Source of the DNA: Algoriphagus sanaruensis
GTDB taxonomy: Bacteria; Bacteroidota; Bacteroidia; Cytophagales; Cyclobacteriaceae
DNA: 64,000 nt
Reading direction: 5' to 3'
Assembly: GCF_001593605.1 (NCBI RefSeq)
Contig: NZ_CP012836.1
Span: forward strand, 3,476,501-3,540,500
The notes below the pieces were generated by a model. The model was not told where the DNA came from. It was given only the letters and a program-made list of their open reading frames with translations, and made no database searches. Of this stretch, positions 46,187 to 54,429 are shown piece by piece (positions within the stretch are counted from its first letter, which is position 1; each line of letters opens with the position of its first letter). Position numbers and translations under genes: made by a program.

Positions 46187-47890
46187 TTGGATCACAAGAC
46201 CATTCTCAAAAAACTCAAGCTGAGTATTCAGCTGATGGAACTTCATGAGGAAAACTCCTTCAAAATCAGAAGCTACCAATCTGCCTTAAATTCCCTAGAA
46301 CGAGGAGATCAAGATTTGATGGACCTGAGTGAGGAGGAGTTGGGAAAAATAAACGGGGTCGGAAAAAGTATCCAAGAAGCCATCATCCAACTCCGAAACA
46401 CCGAAACATTTCAGGGATTAGAGGATTTGTTGGCCAAAACACCCGCTGGAGTTTTGGAAATACTTCAAATCAAAGGTCTTGGTCCCAAAAAAGTAAAAAC
46501 CCTTTGGGAGGAGCTGGGGATCACCTCCACTCACGAATTGATGGAAGCATGTCAGTCTGGGAAAGTCGCCCAAATCAAAGGATTTGGAGAAAAAACTCAG
46601 GAAACCATCATCCAAAATTTAGAATTCAAAGCCTCCAATGCGGGCAAGTGGCTCTATGCAGATATTGAGGACACAATCGAAGGACTCAAAAACCAAATCC
46701 ACCAACTTTTGCCTTCAGCATTAATAGCCTTGGTAGGAGAGTTTGCCAGGAAAATGGAAATCATTTCAGTAGCAGAACTCCTCCTTGCCGGTGAACACCT
46801 ATCTGCCGTCAAGGATCATTTGAGTACGAATGAAAATATCGAATGGGATTGGAAAATCTCAGGGCCTTATACCTGGAGAGGAAAGCTCCTCGATCAGGAT
46901 CTTCGGGTGATTTTCCATTTCTGCTCCATAGAAGACTTTGTTTCTAAAAAGCTAAGTCTGACCGCATCTACCTATCATTTGATTTCGACTACGGAAGACC
47001 ACGAGTCCATTTCCGAAAAAATCCAAAAGAAAAACTACAGCTCCGAAGAAGAATTTTTCAGCATCAACAACCTCCAATTTATTCCAGCAGAAATGCGAGA
47101 AGGAATGGGAGAAGTTGGCCTAGCAGCTTCGAATAGCATCCCTGTCCTATTAGAAGAGAGGGACTTGAAAGGAATTTTGCACAATCATTCTACCTATAGT
47201 GACGGAAAGCACAGCCTGAAACAAATGGCTGAACACTGCAAAAATCTCGGGTATGAATATCTTGGAATATCTGACCATAGTCGAACCGCAAGCTATGCCG
47301 GTGGTTTGGATATTGAACAGGTCATGAAGCAGCATCAGGAAATTGATCAACTCAATCTGGAGCTAGCCCCTTTCAAAATATTCAAAGGTATCGAGTCAGA
47401 TATTTTAGGAGATGGAAGCCTAGACTATCCCAAGGAAGTATTGGCAAGCTTTGATTTTATTGTTTCCTCGGTCCACTCCATTTTAAATATGGATAAAAAA
47501 CGAGCTACAGATCGATTGATTAAGGCGATTGAAAATCCCTATACCACCATTTTGGGCCACCCCACTGGAAGGCTTTTACTTCGAAGAGAAGGCTATCCCA
47601 TTGACCATCAAGCCATCATTGATGCCTGTGCTGCAAATCAAGTTGTGATCGAAATCAATGCGAATCCTTGGCGTTTGGATTTGGATTGGCGATGGGTAGC
47701 TTATGCGATGGAAAAAGGAGTCAGACTTTCCATCAATCCTGACGCCCATGAAATGGACGGATATCAAGACATGAAATATGGCGTTTTGGTGGGACGAAAA
47801 GGTGGACTTACTCGAGAAATGACCCTAAACGCACTCAGCGGTGCCGAAATTTCAGAATACTTTGCGCAACGGAAATCGAACATCAAGTAA
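46187..47890 (+). CDS. PolX-like protein with intact PHP domain and degenerate polymerase site
   Basis: 567 residues. Order: Pol beta-like N-terminal helices ('LKLSIQLMELHEENSFKIRSY'), helix-hairpin-helix motifs ('INGVGKSIQEAI', 'IKGLGPKKVKTLWEELGI'), a nucleotidyltransferase palm, and a C-terminal PHP phosphoesterase. The palm motif GSxRRxxExxxDxD reads GEFARKMEIISVAE (184-197): both catalytic Asp are replaced by Val195 and Glu197. PHP residues are intact (HNHS with His332 and His334, Asp339, 'ISDHS', 'GIESDIL', 'SVHS', 'GHPTGR', 'NPDAHE'). So exonuclease activity is likely, while polymerase activity is doubtful. No ATG exists near the N-terminus. TTG at 46187 aligns with the family start, and TTG at 46157 is the alternative. 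Confidence 0.85.
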   Translation: MDHKTILKKLKLSIQLMELHEENSFKIRSYQSALNSLERGDQDLMDLSEEELGKINGVGKSIQEAIIQLRNTETFQGLEDLLAKTPAGVLEILQIKGLGPKKVKTLWEELGITSTHELMEACQSGKVAQIKGFGEKTQETIIQNLEFKASNAGKWLYADIEDTIEGLKNQIHQLLPSALIALVGEFARKMEIISVAELLLAGEHLSAVKDHLSTNENIEWDWKISGPYTWRGKLLDQDLRVIFHFCSIEDFVSKKLSLTASTYHLISTTEDHESISEKIQKKNYSSEEEFFSINNLQFIPAEMREGMGEVGLAASNSIPVLLEERDLKGILHNHSTYSDGKHSLKQMAEHCKNLGYEYLGISDHSRTASYAGGLDIEQVMKQHQEIDQLNLELAPFKIFKGIESDILGDGSLDYPKEVLASFDFIVSSVHSILNMDKKRATDRLIKAIENPYTTILGHPTGRLLLRREGYPIDHQAIIDACAANQVVIEINANPWRLDLDWRWVAYAMEKGVRLSINPDAHEMDGYQDMKYGVLVGRKGGLTREMTLNALSGAEISEYFAQRKSNIK

Positions 47891-47957
47891 TTCTCCGATG
47901 ATTTGATTTACCTTTCCCAAAAATTAAAAAAACAATAAATCCACCCGAATTTACCCT

Positions 47958-48245
47958 ATGAAATGGTCTGAACTTCCCGAACCTGTGCTCTTGCAACGCT
48001 CCTTTCTGTTTGGGCTTACAGGCATCATCCTTGGTGCGCTCTCTATTCTGAATACCACTTGGCACTTGGTACAAGCGCCGATGGGCCCTTTGAATGGCGT
48101 GAGCTTCTTGTTGCAGTTTATGGGACTTGGACTTTCCATCATTGTATTGAGAAAACGAAAAGTGGCTCAAGAATACAAGGAAAAATCCCAGATGATGATT
48201 TTGATACTAGGAGTGGCCTTGCTTTTCTTTATTTTCTCGCTTTAA
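47958..48245 (+). CDS. Small membrane protein, uncharacterised
   Basis: A 95-residue protein with about three hydrophobic segments (residues 16-34, 42-62, 78-94). The central loop is 'MGPLNGVSFLLQFMG', and a basic linker is 'LRKRKVAQEYKEKSQ'. No family is recognised. It sits 67 nt after the PolX-like gene on the same strand and 116 nt before the sigma factor gene. Confidence 0.6.
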   Translation: MKWSELPEPVLLQRSFLFGLTGIILGALSILNTTWHLVQAPMGPLNGVSFLLQFMGLGLSIIVLRKRKVAQEYKEKSQMMILILGVALLFFIFSL

Positions 48246-48312
48246 AAATCATCCTGAAAACCAAGGAGATAGAATCCTTGAAATTTTTTTTAACTTTTTT
48301 TCAAATCTCAAA

Positions 48313-48340
48313 GCAACCCTTTTTCAGGGCCTTGCATCTA
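48313..48340 (+). promoter_or_regulatory. ECF-type promoter of the sigma factor gene
   Basis: GCAACC (48313-48318), a 16-nt spacer, then CATCTA (48335-48340), 21 nt before the sigma ATG. The AAC core and spacing are those of ECF sigma promoters and differ from the TTTG/TAnnTTTG promoters elsewhere in the window. This suggests autoregulation by the product. Confidence 0.55.
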
Positions 48341-48361
48341 CCCTTTTGAAAGCCAACTGGA

Positions 48362-48931
48362 ATGTTTAACAGATTAGATTTTTCAACTGAAAGCGGACTC
48401 ATCAAAGGTTGCCTGAAAGGCGATCGTGCTGCGCAAAGGCACTTGTATGAGCGATATTCAGGAAAATTTCTAGCCATCTGTATGCGATACCTAAAAGATC
48501 GCGAACATGCCGAGGATGTGATGATCGAAAGTTTTATGAAAATCTTTGAAAAACTCCCTCAATTCGAATCCAAGGGGAGTTTTGAAGGATGGATGAAACG
48601 AATCGTAGTCACTCAGGCTTTGATGAAGCTAAGAAGTAGCCGTCATCTGATGATGGAAGTCAACCTCGAATTTGAATCTGACTATCAGGGTCAAAATTAC
48701 GAGTTGACTCACCTCGAAGCAGCGGAATTAATGGATCTGGTCAAAAGCCTTCCGGTTGGATATAGAACTGTATTTAACCTCTATGCCATCGAAGGGTATG
48801 CGCACCAAGAAATAGCCGAAATGCTCGGAATCACCGAAAGCACGTCCAAATCCCAACTCAACCGGGCGAGGACTGCACTCAAAGAAAAAATTGCCAGTCT
48901 TCAACCTCAAACCAAGACAAACCATGGCTAA
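48362..48931 (+). CDS. ECF-family RNA polymerase sigma factor
   Basis: A 189-residue sigma factor with only regions 2 and 4. Region 2 is 'ERYSGKFLAICMRYLKDREH' followed by 'AEDVMIESFMKIFEKLPQFE'. Region 4 is 'LPVGYRTVFNLYAIEGYAHQ' followed by 'EIAEMLGITESTSKSQLNRA', a helix-turn-helix. It should redirect RNA polymerase to its own small regulon. The next gene starts 8 nt before its stop codon and looks like its anti-sigma partner. Two secreted barrel-like proteins and a DUF4097 protein follow in the same direction. The ECF-like promoter in front points to self-activation. Confidence 0.92.
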   Translation: MFNRLDFSTESGLIKGCLKGDRAAQRHLYERYSGKFLAICMRYLKDREHAEDVMIESFMKIFEKLPQFESKGSFEGWMKRIVVTQALMKLRSSRHLMMEVNLEFESDYQGQNYELTHLEAAELMDLVKSLPVGYRTVFNLYAIEGYAHQEIAEMLGITESTSKSQLNRARTALKEKIASLQPQTKTNHG

Positions 48932-49709
48932 GACAAATGAACAATTCGACCAGCTTTTTAAAGAAAAGCTCGAGAATCATACCGAAAAGCCCAGCAGCTT
49001 AGCTTGGGATCGACTCGAAAATCAGCTACCCCAACAGAATTCAGAACGCAAAATTGGAATTTGGTGGGCAGTTGCTGCCTCTATTACCGTGCTTCTAGCT
49101 GCAGCATTCTTATTCAATCAGAACGAAAATACTCCAGAAGGAGGATTTCTGGCAGAGGGAGTAGAAGAACTTGTTTCAACTCCGTCAACAATTTCAGAAT
49201 CCACAGCATCTAACCCGGCACAGGAATCAACTGCTCAAATTCTTCCTCAAGAATCTTTAACCACCCCACCTTCCAACCTTCCATCCAACTCAGAAAAAGC
49301 CGGCTCAAAAGCTCCCTCAAAATCAGTTAAACAGCCTGAAACGCTAAACAAATCCTCAGAAATGATCGCTGTGGCAGAGACTAGGGTCGAAATTCCAAAC
49401 ACTGGTATTTTGGAACCTCAAGTCGCTATCGAAATCCCAGTAATCGAACTTCCTCAGCCCAAAACTTTAGAGCCTCAAAATACTGTCGCTGAAGCAAAAG
49501 AGGAGTATTCAGGCTATCGAATCAAAGTATTCTCAGATGGCCTCAAAAAAGGCGAGGAACCTTCCAAAAATCTGATCACCGAAATGGGAAAAACAGTCGG
49601 AAAAGTGGAAGGATTGCTAGGCAAAGTGGATGATGGCCTAATTGAACTTCAAGACAAGAAAAATAGCCTTTTTGCTAGCCTAACCGCCAAGCGAGAAGCA
49701 GACGAATAA
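48924..49709 (+). CDS. Putative membrane anti-sigma factor
   Basis: 262 residues from the ATG at 48924, overlapping the sigma gene by 8 nt. The cytoplasmic N-terminus ('TNEQFDQLFKEKLENHTEKP', 'SSLAWDRLENQLPQ') resembles Bacteroidota anti-sigma N-terminal segments and has no zinc-finger Cys/His motif. One helix (about residues 45-64, 'WWAVAASITVLLAAAFLF') crosses the membrane. The rest is a Pro/Ser/Thr/Glu-rich, low-complexity extracytoplasmic region of about 130 residues, then a C-terminal Lys/Asp/Glu-rich helix. Position and topology support anti-sigma function. Direct homology is not proven. Confidence 0.65.
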   Translation: MAKTNEQFDQLFKEKLENHTEKPSSLAWDRLENQLPQQNSERKIGIWWAVAASITVLLAAAFLFNQNENTPEGGFLAEGVEELVSTPSTISESTASNPAQESTAQILPQESLTTPPSNLPSNSEKAGSKAPSKSVKQPETLNKSSEMIAVAETRVEIPNTGILEPQVAIEIPVIELPQPKTLEPQNTVAEAKEEYSGYRIKVFSDGLKKGEEPSKNLITEMGKTVGKVEGLLGKVDDGLIELQDKKNSLFASLTAKREADE

Positions 49710-49749
49710 ATAAACTAAACCAACTACCCTCCTTTAAATTCTCAAAATC

Positions 49750-50796
49750 ATGAAAAAGTACCTGCTTTTGATTTCGTTTTTAGCATTGGTCCAAGTGGCC
49801 TTTGCAAATCCAGCCGACAGATTAGCTGAGCTCTCGAATTCTTCCATCCAAAAGGATAGTGTGGTCGTCGAATTTGGCAAAGCTGGCAAAGTTGTCATCA
49901 TCGTAGACTCCAAGGAGGACTTCGAAAAGCTAAAACTGATGAACATCAATCAGATCATCAGTGAACTCGACTTAAAAGAAAACAAAGAAACCGGAGAATT
50001 GACCATTGTCGAAATCCGCAAAAATGATGGCTCTGTCAAAGAGATTGTCAAAGTCCGGGAAGATATGAACGAAACCGAAGTTCAACTGGGCAGAATGCGT
50101 GTTTACGTCGATGAATCAGGCGAAAATACCAAAGTAAAAGTGGAAACAGGCTCGGGTAAAAATAAATCCGATAAGCCTTTTCACACCTACTTCAACCTTG
50201 ATCTCGGGATCAATAACTTGATTCAAGAGGGAGGATTCCCTACCTCTGATTTGCCTTACGCGGTGAAAGGATGGGGAAGCTGGAATGTAGGATTGAATTG
50301 GATGGCTTCACAGAAAATCTCCAATGGGTTTTACTGGGATTTCGGACTTGGATTTCAATGGTACAACTTCAAATTCGAAAATCGTGACTTCCAGGCTGTA
50401 AGAGGTGAAGATGCGATCGATTTTATCCAACGAACCGATGTGGATGGATTTAAAAGCAAAATCTCAGCTTCCTATTTGACTGCCATGACTTTGCTTAAGC
50501 TGGATTTCGGCAAAATGGACGGCGATGGCAAAAAGGGGCTTCAACTTGCAGCAGGACCTTATATCGGCTATCGTTTGGGAGGAAGATCCAAATTTATCTA
50601 TGAAGAAATCGGCGGTTCCGGACGAAGAAAAGACAAAGAACCAACCGGATTGTACCTACAAAACTTACGCTATGGTATCCGAGGTGAATTGGGAATTGGC
50701 CATGTTCGATTCTATACTTCCTATGACCTAAACGAACTTTTCCAAGATGGAAAAGGACCATCAGTCACTCCAATTTCATTTGGAATCATATTTTAA
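49750..50796 (+). CDS. Secreted protein with C-terminal outer-membrane barrel, paralogue 1
   Basis: A 348-residue protein with a signal peptide ending 'VAFANP', then an N-terminal 120-residue charged domain ('SVVVEFGKAGKVVIIVDSKED') and a C-terminal barrel-like part ending 'ITPISFGIIF'-type strand. The last 200 residues are clearly related to the next gene ('KGWGSWNVGLNWMASQ', 'YNFKFENRDFQAVR', 'KSKISASYLTAMTLLK', 'YRLGGRSKFIYEE'). It belongs to the sigma operon region (40 nt after the anti-sigma gene). Function unknown. Confidence 0.72.
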   Translation: MKKYLLLISFLALVQVAFANPADRLAELSNSSIQKDSVVVEFGKAGKVVIIVDSKEDFEKLKLMNINQIISELDLKENKETGELTIVEIRKNDGSVKEIVKVREDMNETEVQLGRMRVYVDESGENTKVKVETGSGKNKSDKPFHTYFNLDLGINNLIQEGGFPTSDLPYAVKGWGSWNVGLNWMASQKISNGFYWDFGLGFQWYNFKFENRDFQAVRGEDAIDFIQRTDVDGFKSKISASYLTAMTLLKLDFGKMDGDGKKGLQLAAGPYIGYRLGGRSKFIYEEIGGSGRRKDKEPTGLYLQNLRYGIRGELGIGHVRFYTSYDLNELFQDGKGPSVTPISFGIIF

Positions 50797-50852
50797 GATC
50801 ACTTGGGGAGCTTAAAACTCCCCACTTTTCTTCTACTAAACCAACACACTCC

Positions 50853-51653
50853 ATGAAAAGAAGTACCCTAATTATCCTGGCATTCTTGTGTAGTTTTCCC
50901 TATTTCGGTTTTGCTCAGGATAGCAGCCCCGAGGTAATCAAATCCAAAACCTATCGATTTTTGGGCGAATCTTGGCAGTATCAAAAATTCAGTGATAGAT
51001 CAAAGACTTTTGAAACTGAAATTGAATCTCAAAACTGGAATGACACTACCATCATCCGAAAGTCCTCAAAGTACGATGACAACATAGTTACAGACTTGGG
51101 CATCAATCTTTGGAATCCCTCCGATCAGACCCCGGCTGTAAAACCATGGGGATCTTGGAATGTGGAACTGAAATATTTGGGCCAATACAAGGCAAGCAAA
51201 AACTTCCACCTCAATACTTCGATTGGCGTAAGTTGGTTCAATTACAAATTAGAAGATCGGGATTTGCTTGCAATCAGAACACCAGAAGGAATTGCTTGGG
51301 AGGAATTTACCGATGGAATCGGCACCAAATCCAAGATATCCGCCTCCTATGCCAACCTGACTTTTGTTCCAACCCTTGTAAGCAACAATGAAAAATTAAG
51401 CCTTGGTTTTGGAGCCTATGCAGGACTACGACTGGGAGGAAGAGGAAAACTGGTTTACGATGATGCCGATGGTAAATCGTTTAAGGAATTTGAAAAAGTG
51501 AATATGTATGCGCAAAACTACCGCTATGGACTTCGAGCCGAAATAGGTGTTGGAGATGTAAACCTGTACGTCAACTATGACTTAAACAACTTCTTTATTG
51601 AAGACAAAGGACCTGAGGTTCAGGCGATCAGTTTCGGAATTTCATTTAGATAA
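50853..51653 (+). CDS. Secreted outer-membrane barrel-like protein, paralogue 2
   Basis: A 266-residue protein with a signal peptide ending 'YFGFAQ'. It lacks most of the charged N-terminal domain of the upstream paralogue but keeps the barrel part with matching segments ('KPWGSWNVELKYLGQ', 'WFNYKLEDRDLLAIR', 'KSKISASYANLTFVP', 'LRLGGRGKLVYDD', 'VNYDLNNFFIEDKGP'). The tandem arrangement and shared strand motifs indicate local duplication and divergence. It ends 'AISFGISFR'. Function unknown. Confidence 0.72.
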   Translation: MKRSTLIILAFLCSFPYFGFAQDSSPEVIKSKTYRFLGESWQYQKFSDRSKTFETEIESQNWNDTTIIRKSSKYDDNIVTDLGINLWNPSDQTPAVKPWGSWNVELKYLGQYKASKNFHLNTSIGVSWFNYKLEDRDLLAIRTPEGIAWEEFTDGIGTKSKISASYANLTFVPTLVSNNEKLSLGFGAYAGLRLGGRGKLVYDDADGKSFKEFEKVNMYAQNYRYGLRAEIGVGDVNLYVNYDLNNFFIEDKGPEVQAISFGISFR

Positions 51654-51670
51654 TCATTATCCAAAAAATC

Positions 51671-52597
51671 ATGAAAAAATCAATTTCTCTTTTCCTTGGC
51701 TTTTGCCTGATGCTGATTTCAGCAGGAAGTGCAATGGCTCAAAATGTCCTTGTGGACACACAAAAATCTTACTCCAATATCAAAGCCATCGAAGTAAATG
51801 GAGGCTGGCTTGATGTGAGCTATGAGGGGGGCTATTCCTCTTCTGTGGAAGTAACCGCTTACTTGGCATCGAATGACACGGATCAAGACATCATTTTTGT
51901 GACGGTTGGGGATGTCCTAAAAATCAGCCTGGAACGAAAGGCAAGCAACTATTCATGGAATAACCGAAACAAAGGATACATCAAAATCACCGGGCCAGAA
52001 GCGATGCAATTGGACTTCAAAAACAGCTCAGGTACTTTAGAAATCAGCAAAGTATCCAGTTCACAGACAAGCTTGAAAGTGAGCTCAGGAAAAGTTTCCG
52101 CATCAGATATCAAAGGTGACTTAATGGTCAAAGCGACATCTGGAAATCTCTATTTAAATGCCATCGCCGGGGATGTGGTCGCAGATTTAACTTCAGGCAA
52201 TGCAGACATTATGGACATTCAGGGTAACGTAGAGTTTCAGGCTACTAGCGGATCTTTGACCGCAGAAGGAGTCAATGGAAAACTTTCTGCTTCCTTCACT
52301 TCGGGAAATGCCAAGCTGGCAAATGTCTCTGAACTGGGAACGCTAAAATTCACCTCAGGAAATGTGCGAGCATCTAATTCTGGTTTGGGAAATCAAACCG
52401 TTTTGGAAGGAACTTCTGGAAACTTCACCATCCAAACTCCGAGCAATTTGAAAGCCTACAACTTTTCACTCAAAGCCTCTTCAGGTAATTTGAAAGTAGG
52501 TTCGATCTCAACAGGTAAAACCTTGGAAGTTTCCAACGGAGCAGCATCAACCATCCGTGGTTCCATCAGCTCAGGAAATATTACGATCCAGAATTAA
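51671..52597 (+). CDS. DUF4097-family exported beta-helix-like protein
   Basis: A 308-residue protein with a signal peptide ending 'GSAMAQ' and then repeated units of about 20 residues with 'SGN' or 'SGK' turns ('KVSSGKVSASDIKG', 'VKATSGNLYLNAIAG', 'DLTSGNADIMDIQG', 'KFTSGNVRASN'). This is the pattern of DUF4097/putative-adhesin proteins, which form stacked beta strands. They are often encoded beside regulators of envelope stress. It follows paralogue 2 by 17 nt and is the last gene of the cluster. Confidence 0.85.
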   Translation: MKKSISLFLGFCLMLISAGSAMAQNVLVDTQKSYSNIKAIEVNGGWLDVSYEGGYSSSVEVTAYLASNDTDQDIIFVTVGDVLKISLERKASNYSWNNRNKGYIKITGPEAMQLDFKNSSGTLEISKVSSSQTSLKVSSGKVSASDIKGDLMVKATSGNLYLNAIAGDVVADLTSGNADIMDIQGNVEFQATSGSLTAEGVNGKLSASFTSGNAKLANVSELGTLKFTSGNVRASNSGLGNQTVLEGTSGNFTIQTPSNLKAYNFSLKASSGNLKVGSISTGKTLEVSNGAASTIRGSISSGNITIQN

Positions 52598-52616
52598 TCA
52601 AACAATTATCCCAAAA

Positions 52617-53105
52617 TCAATCCGGCCGGGCAGCTTCACGAACAAGCTCCCGGTCTTCTTTTTTCAACTTCAATAATCGGGAAATTCGATCTGCACTGGG
52701 TTTTGCCAAAGAAAAAAACACCAAACACAAGGCAAAACTGAAGATATGACCCGGATTTCCAGAGTAAAATAAACCTGCCGAACTAGCAACACTGGCGAGC
52801 AATAAAAACAAAAATCGCTGCTTAGTCGCCTGCGCATAAATGGTCACCTTTTCCAAGAGCAGATCTTGAAGTCTAGCTTTTTTGAGTCTCTGATGGAAGA
52901 TCCAATACTGTCCCGCCAAAATCGTCAACGAAAACACCAACAATCCTCCTCCAAAAAAACCTTCGTATTGCGGAAGGTTATTGGGAAGATTTCCCGAACT
53001 ATGGTAGAGGTAAATAATCCCAAACAAAGGAAGCGCTAGGATCATAACGATCATCCCAAGACGATCGGCATCCCGATAGATTTTTTTTAGTTGATCAGAT
53101 TCCAA
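52617..53105 (-). CDS. Four-helix membrane protein, uncharacterised
   Basis: A 162-residue protein with four predicted membrane helices (about residues 17-34, 49-69, 96-113, 119-134) and basic linkers ('FHQRLKKARLQ', 'LLKLKKEDRELVREA'). It begins with a TTG, as there is no nearby ATG. The next in-frame ATG would remove the first 17 residues. It begins 8 nt after the PaaE-like gene stop, so they are likely co-transcribed. No family was recognised. Confidence 0.65.
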   Translation of the reverse strand: MESDQLKKIYRDADRLGMIVMILALPLFGIIYLYHSSGNLPNNLPQYEGFFGGGLLVFSLTILAGQYWIFHQRLKKARLQDLLLEKVTIYAQATKQRFLFLLLASVASSAGLFYSGNPGHIFSFALCLVFFSLAKPSADRISRLLKLKKEDRELVREAARPD

Positions 53106-53113
53106 AGCAGCAA

Positions 53114-54217
53114 TTATTCAATGGTAATTTTGATATCATCAGTAAGCGGACGGGAAACACAACACAAGACATAGCCCGCTGCGAGTTCCTTCTCACTCAA
53201 GCCTGCGTCTTCATCCATTTTCACCTGTCCTTGTAGCACTCGCCCACGACAAGCGGTACAAAGTCCACTTTGACAACTATACGGCATATTCAGGCCAGAC
53301 TCGAGACCCGCCTCTAAAACAGTTTTTCCAGGAGGTACAGTAACGACATGGCTTTCTCCTTCGAGTTCGATCGTTACATCACGAGTCAAAATCCCATTAC
53401 TGATCCCTTTCAAGGCATCTTCATGAGCTTGATAGGCAGCTGCAGAAAAGAAGCTCTCCCGGTGAATTCTTTCTTTTTCCACATTAAGCTCCGCCAGAAC
53501 ATGTTGGGCTGTTTCCATAATTCCATCCGGCCCGCACATAAAATACACCTCCTCGTATCGAGGCTCGTATTCCGCTTGTGCAAAAAGTTCATGCAACATC
53601 TCTTTGGAAATTCGCCCACTCAATCCCGTCCATTCAGCAGAAGGCTGGCTGAGGACATGAATCGTCTTCAATCGGTCTGGATTACCCTTTTCCAAGAGCT
53701 CCAATTGATTTTTGAAGATGATTTGTTCTTCATTTCTGCTGGCATAAATTAAGGTAACCCGTGATTGAGGCTCATTGACCAAGACTGACTTCAAGAGTCC
53801 CATAATCGGAGTGATTCCACTACCTCCTGCAATTAGGAAAAAATGACGACGATTTTTAGAATGAAACTCTGTGGTAAAATTCCCCATGGGCTTGACCACA
53901 TTTAGTGTTTTACCCGGAAAGACCTTTTCATTCAAGAAGTTGGAAAAAATGCCATTGGGTACTTTTTTAACCGAAATTCCCGGAAAAGCATCGACAAAAG
54001 GAGAAGTACAAAGGGAATACGATCTTCGTTGTTCCTTTCCTTCTACATCCATCACCACAGTTAGAAATTGGCCGGGCTTGTAGTCCAAATAAGGCTCAGG
54101 CTGCTCGAAATAAATCGATACTGTATCCGGAGTTTCTCTTACAACTTCTCTGACTTTGAGCGGTAAAAATGCAGAAGGCTTTACCTCCTCTTTCTTTTTC
54201 TTAAAGAAATTGAACAT
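53114..54217 (-). CDS. PaaE-like ferredoxin reductase/2Fe-2S flavoprotein
   Basis: A 367-residue electron-transfer protein. The FAD-binding barrel carries 'RRSYSLCTSPF'. The NAD(P) domain carries 'LIAGGSGITPIMGLLKS' and a conserved 'FMCGPDGIMETA'. The C-terminal plant-type ferredoxin domain has cysteines 315, 320, 323 and 352/353 (SCQSGLCTAC ... VLCCV). This domain order is that of PaaE and other class IA reductases that feed electrons to an oxygenase or hydroxylase. No oxygenase is adjacent, so the partner is unknown. It has a TAATTTTG box 22 nt upstream. Confidence 0.9.
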   Translation of the reverse strand: MFNFFKKKKEEVKPSAFLPLKVREVVRETPDTVSIYFEQPEPYLDYKPGQFLTVVMDVEGKEQRRSYSLCTSPFVDAFPGISVKKVPNGIFSNFLNEKVFPGKTLNVVKPMGNFTTEFHSKNRRHFFLIAGGSGITPIMGLLKSVLVNEPQSRVTLIYASRNEEQIIFKNQLELLEKGNPDRLKTIHVLSQPSAEWTGLSGRISKEMLHELFAQAEYEPRYEEVYFMCGPDGIMETAQHVLAELNVEKERIHRESFFSAAAYQAHEDALKGISNGILTRDVTIELEGESHVVTVPPGKTVLEAGLESGLNMPYSCQSGLCTACRGRVLQGQVKMDEDAGLSEKELAAGYVLCCVSRPLTDDIKITIE

Positions 54218-54238
54218 TGGAATCGTTTAATTTGGGTG

Positions 54239-54246
54239 CAAAATTA
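54239..54246 (-). promoter_or_regulatory. -7 box of the PaaE-like gene
   Basis: Minus strand TAATTTTG followed by CA, a TAnnTTTG match, ending 22 nt upstream of the start codon. No TTTG is found at the standard spacing, so only the downstream element is supported. Confidence 0.45.
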
Positions 54247-54370
54247 AGGGCATCGAGCAGAAATCGCTCAATCCGGGTAATATTTCCCAAATAAACCTCA
54301 AAGTCCTTCAGGAAGTTTGCTCGGGACTCAGAAAAACACGCCTGTTCACCCGATTTTAGAGTCAATAATT

Positions 54371-54378
54371 TAACTTTG
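54371..54378 (+). promoter_or_regulatory. -7 box of purB
   Basis: TAACTTTG, a TAnnTTTG match, about 50 nt before the purB ATG. The upstream element is not clear. Confidence 0.45.
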
Positions 54379-54429
54379 GCAACTGAAAATTTTGCATCTA
54401 CCCAGCCAACAGGCAAAACATAAACTCCC

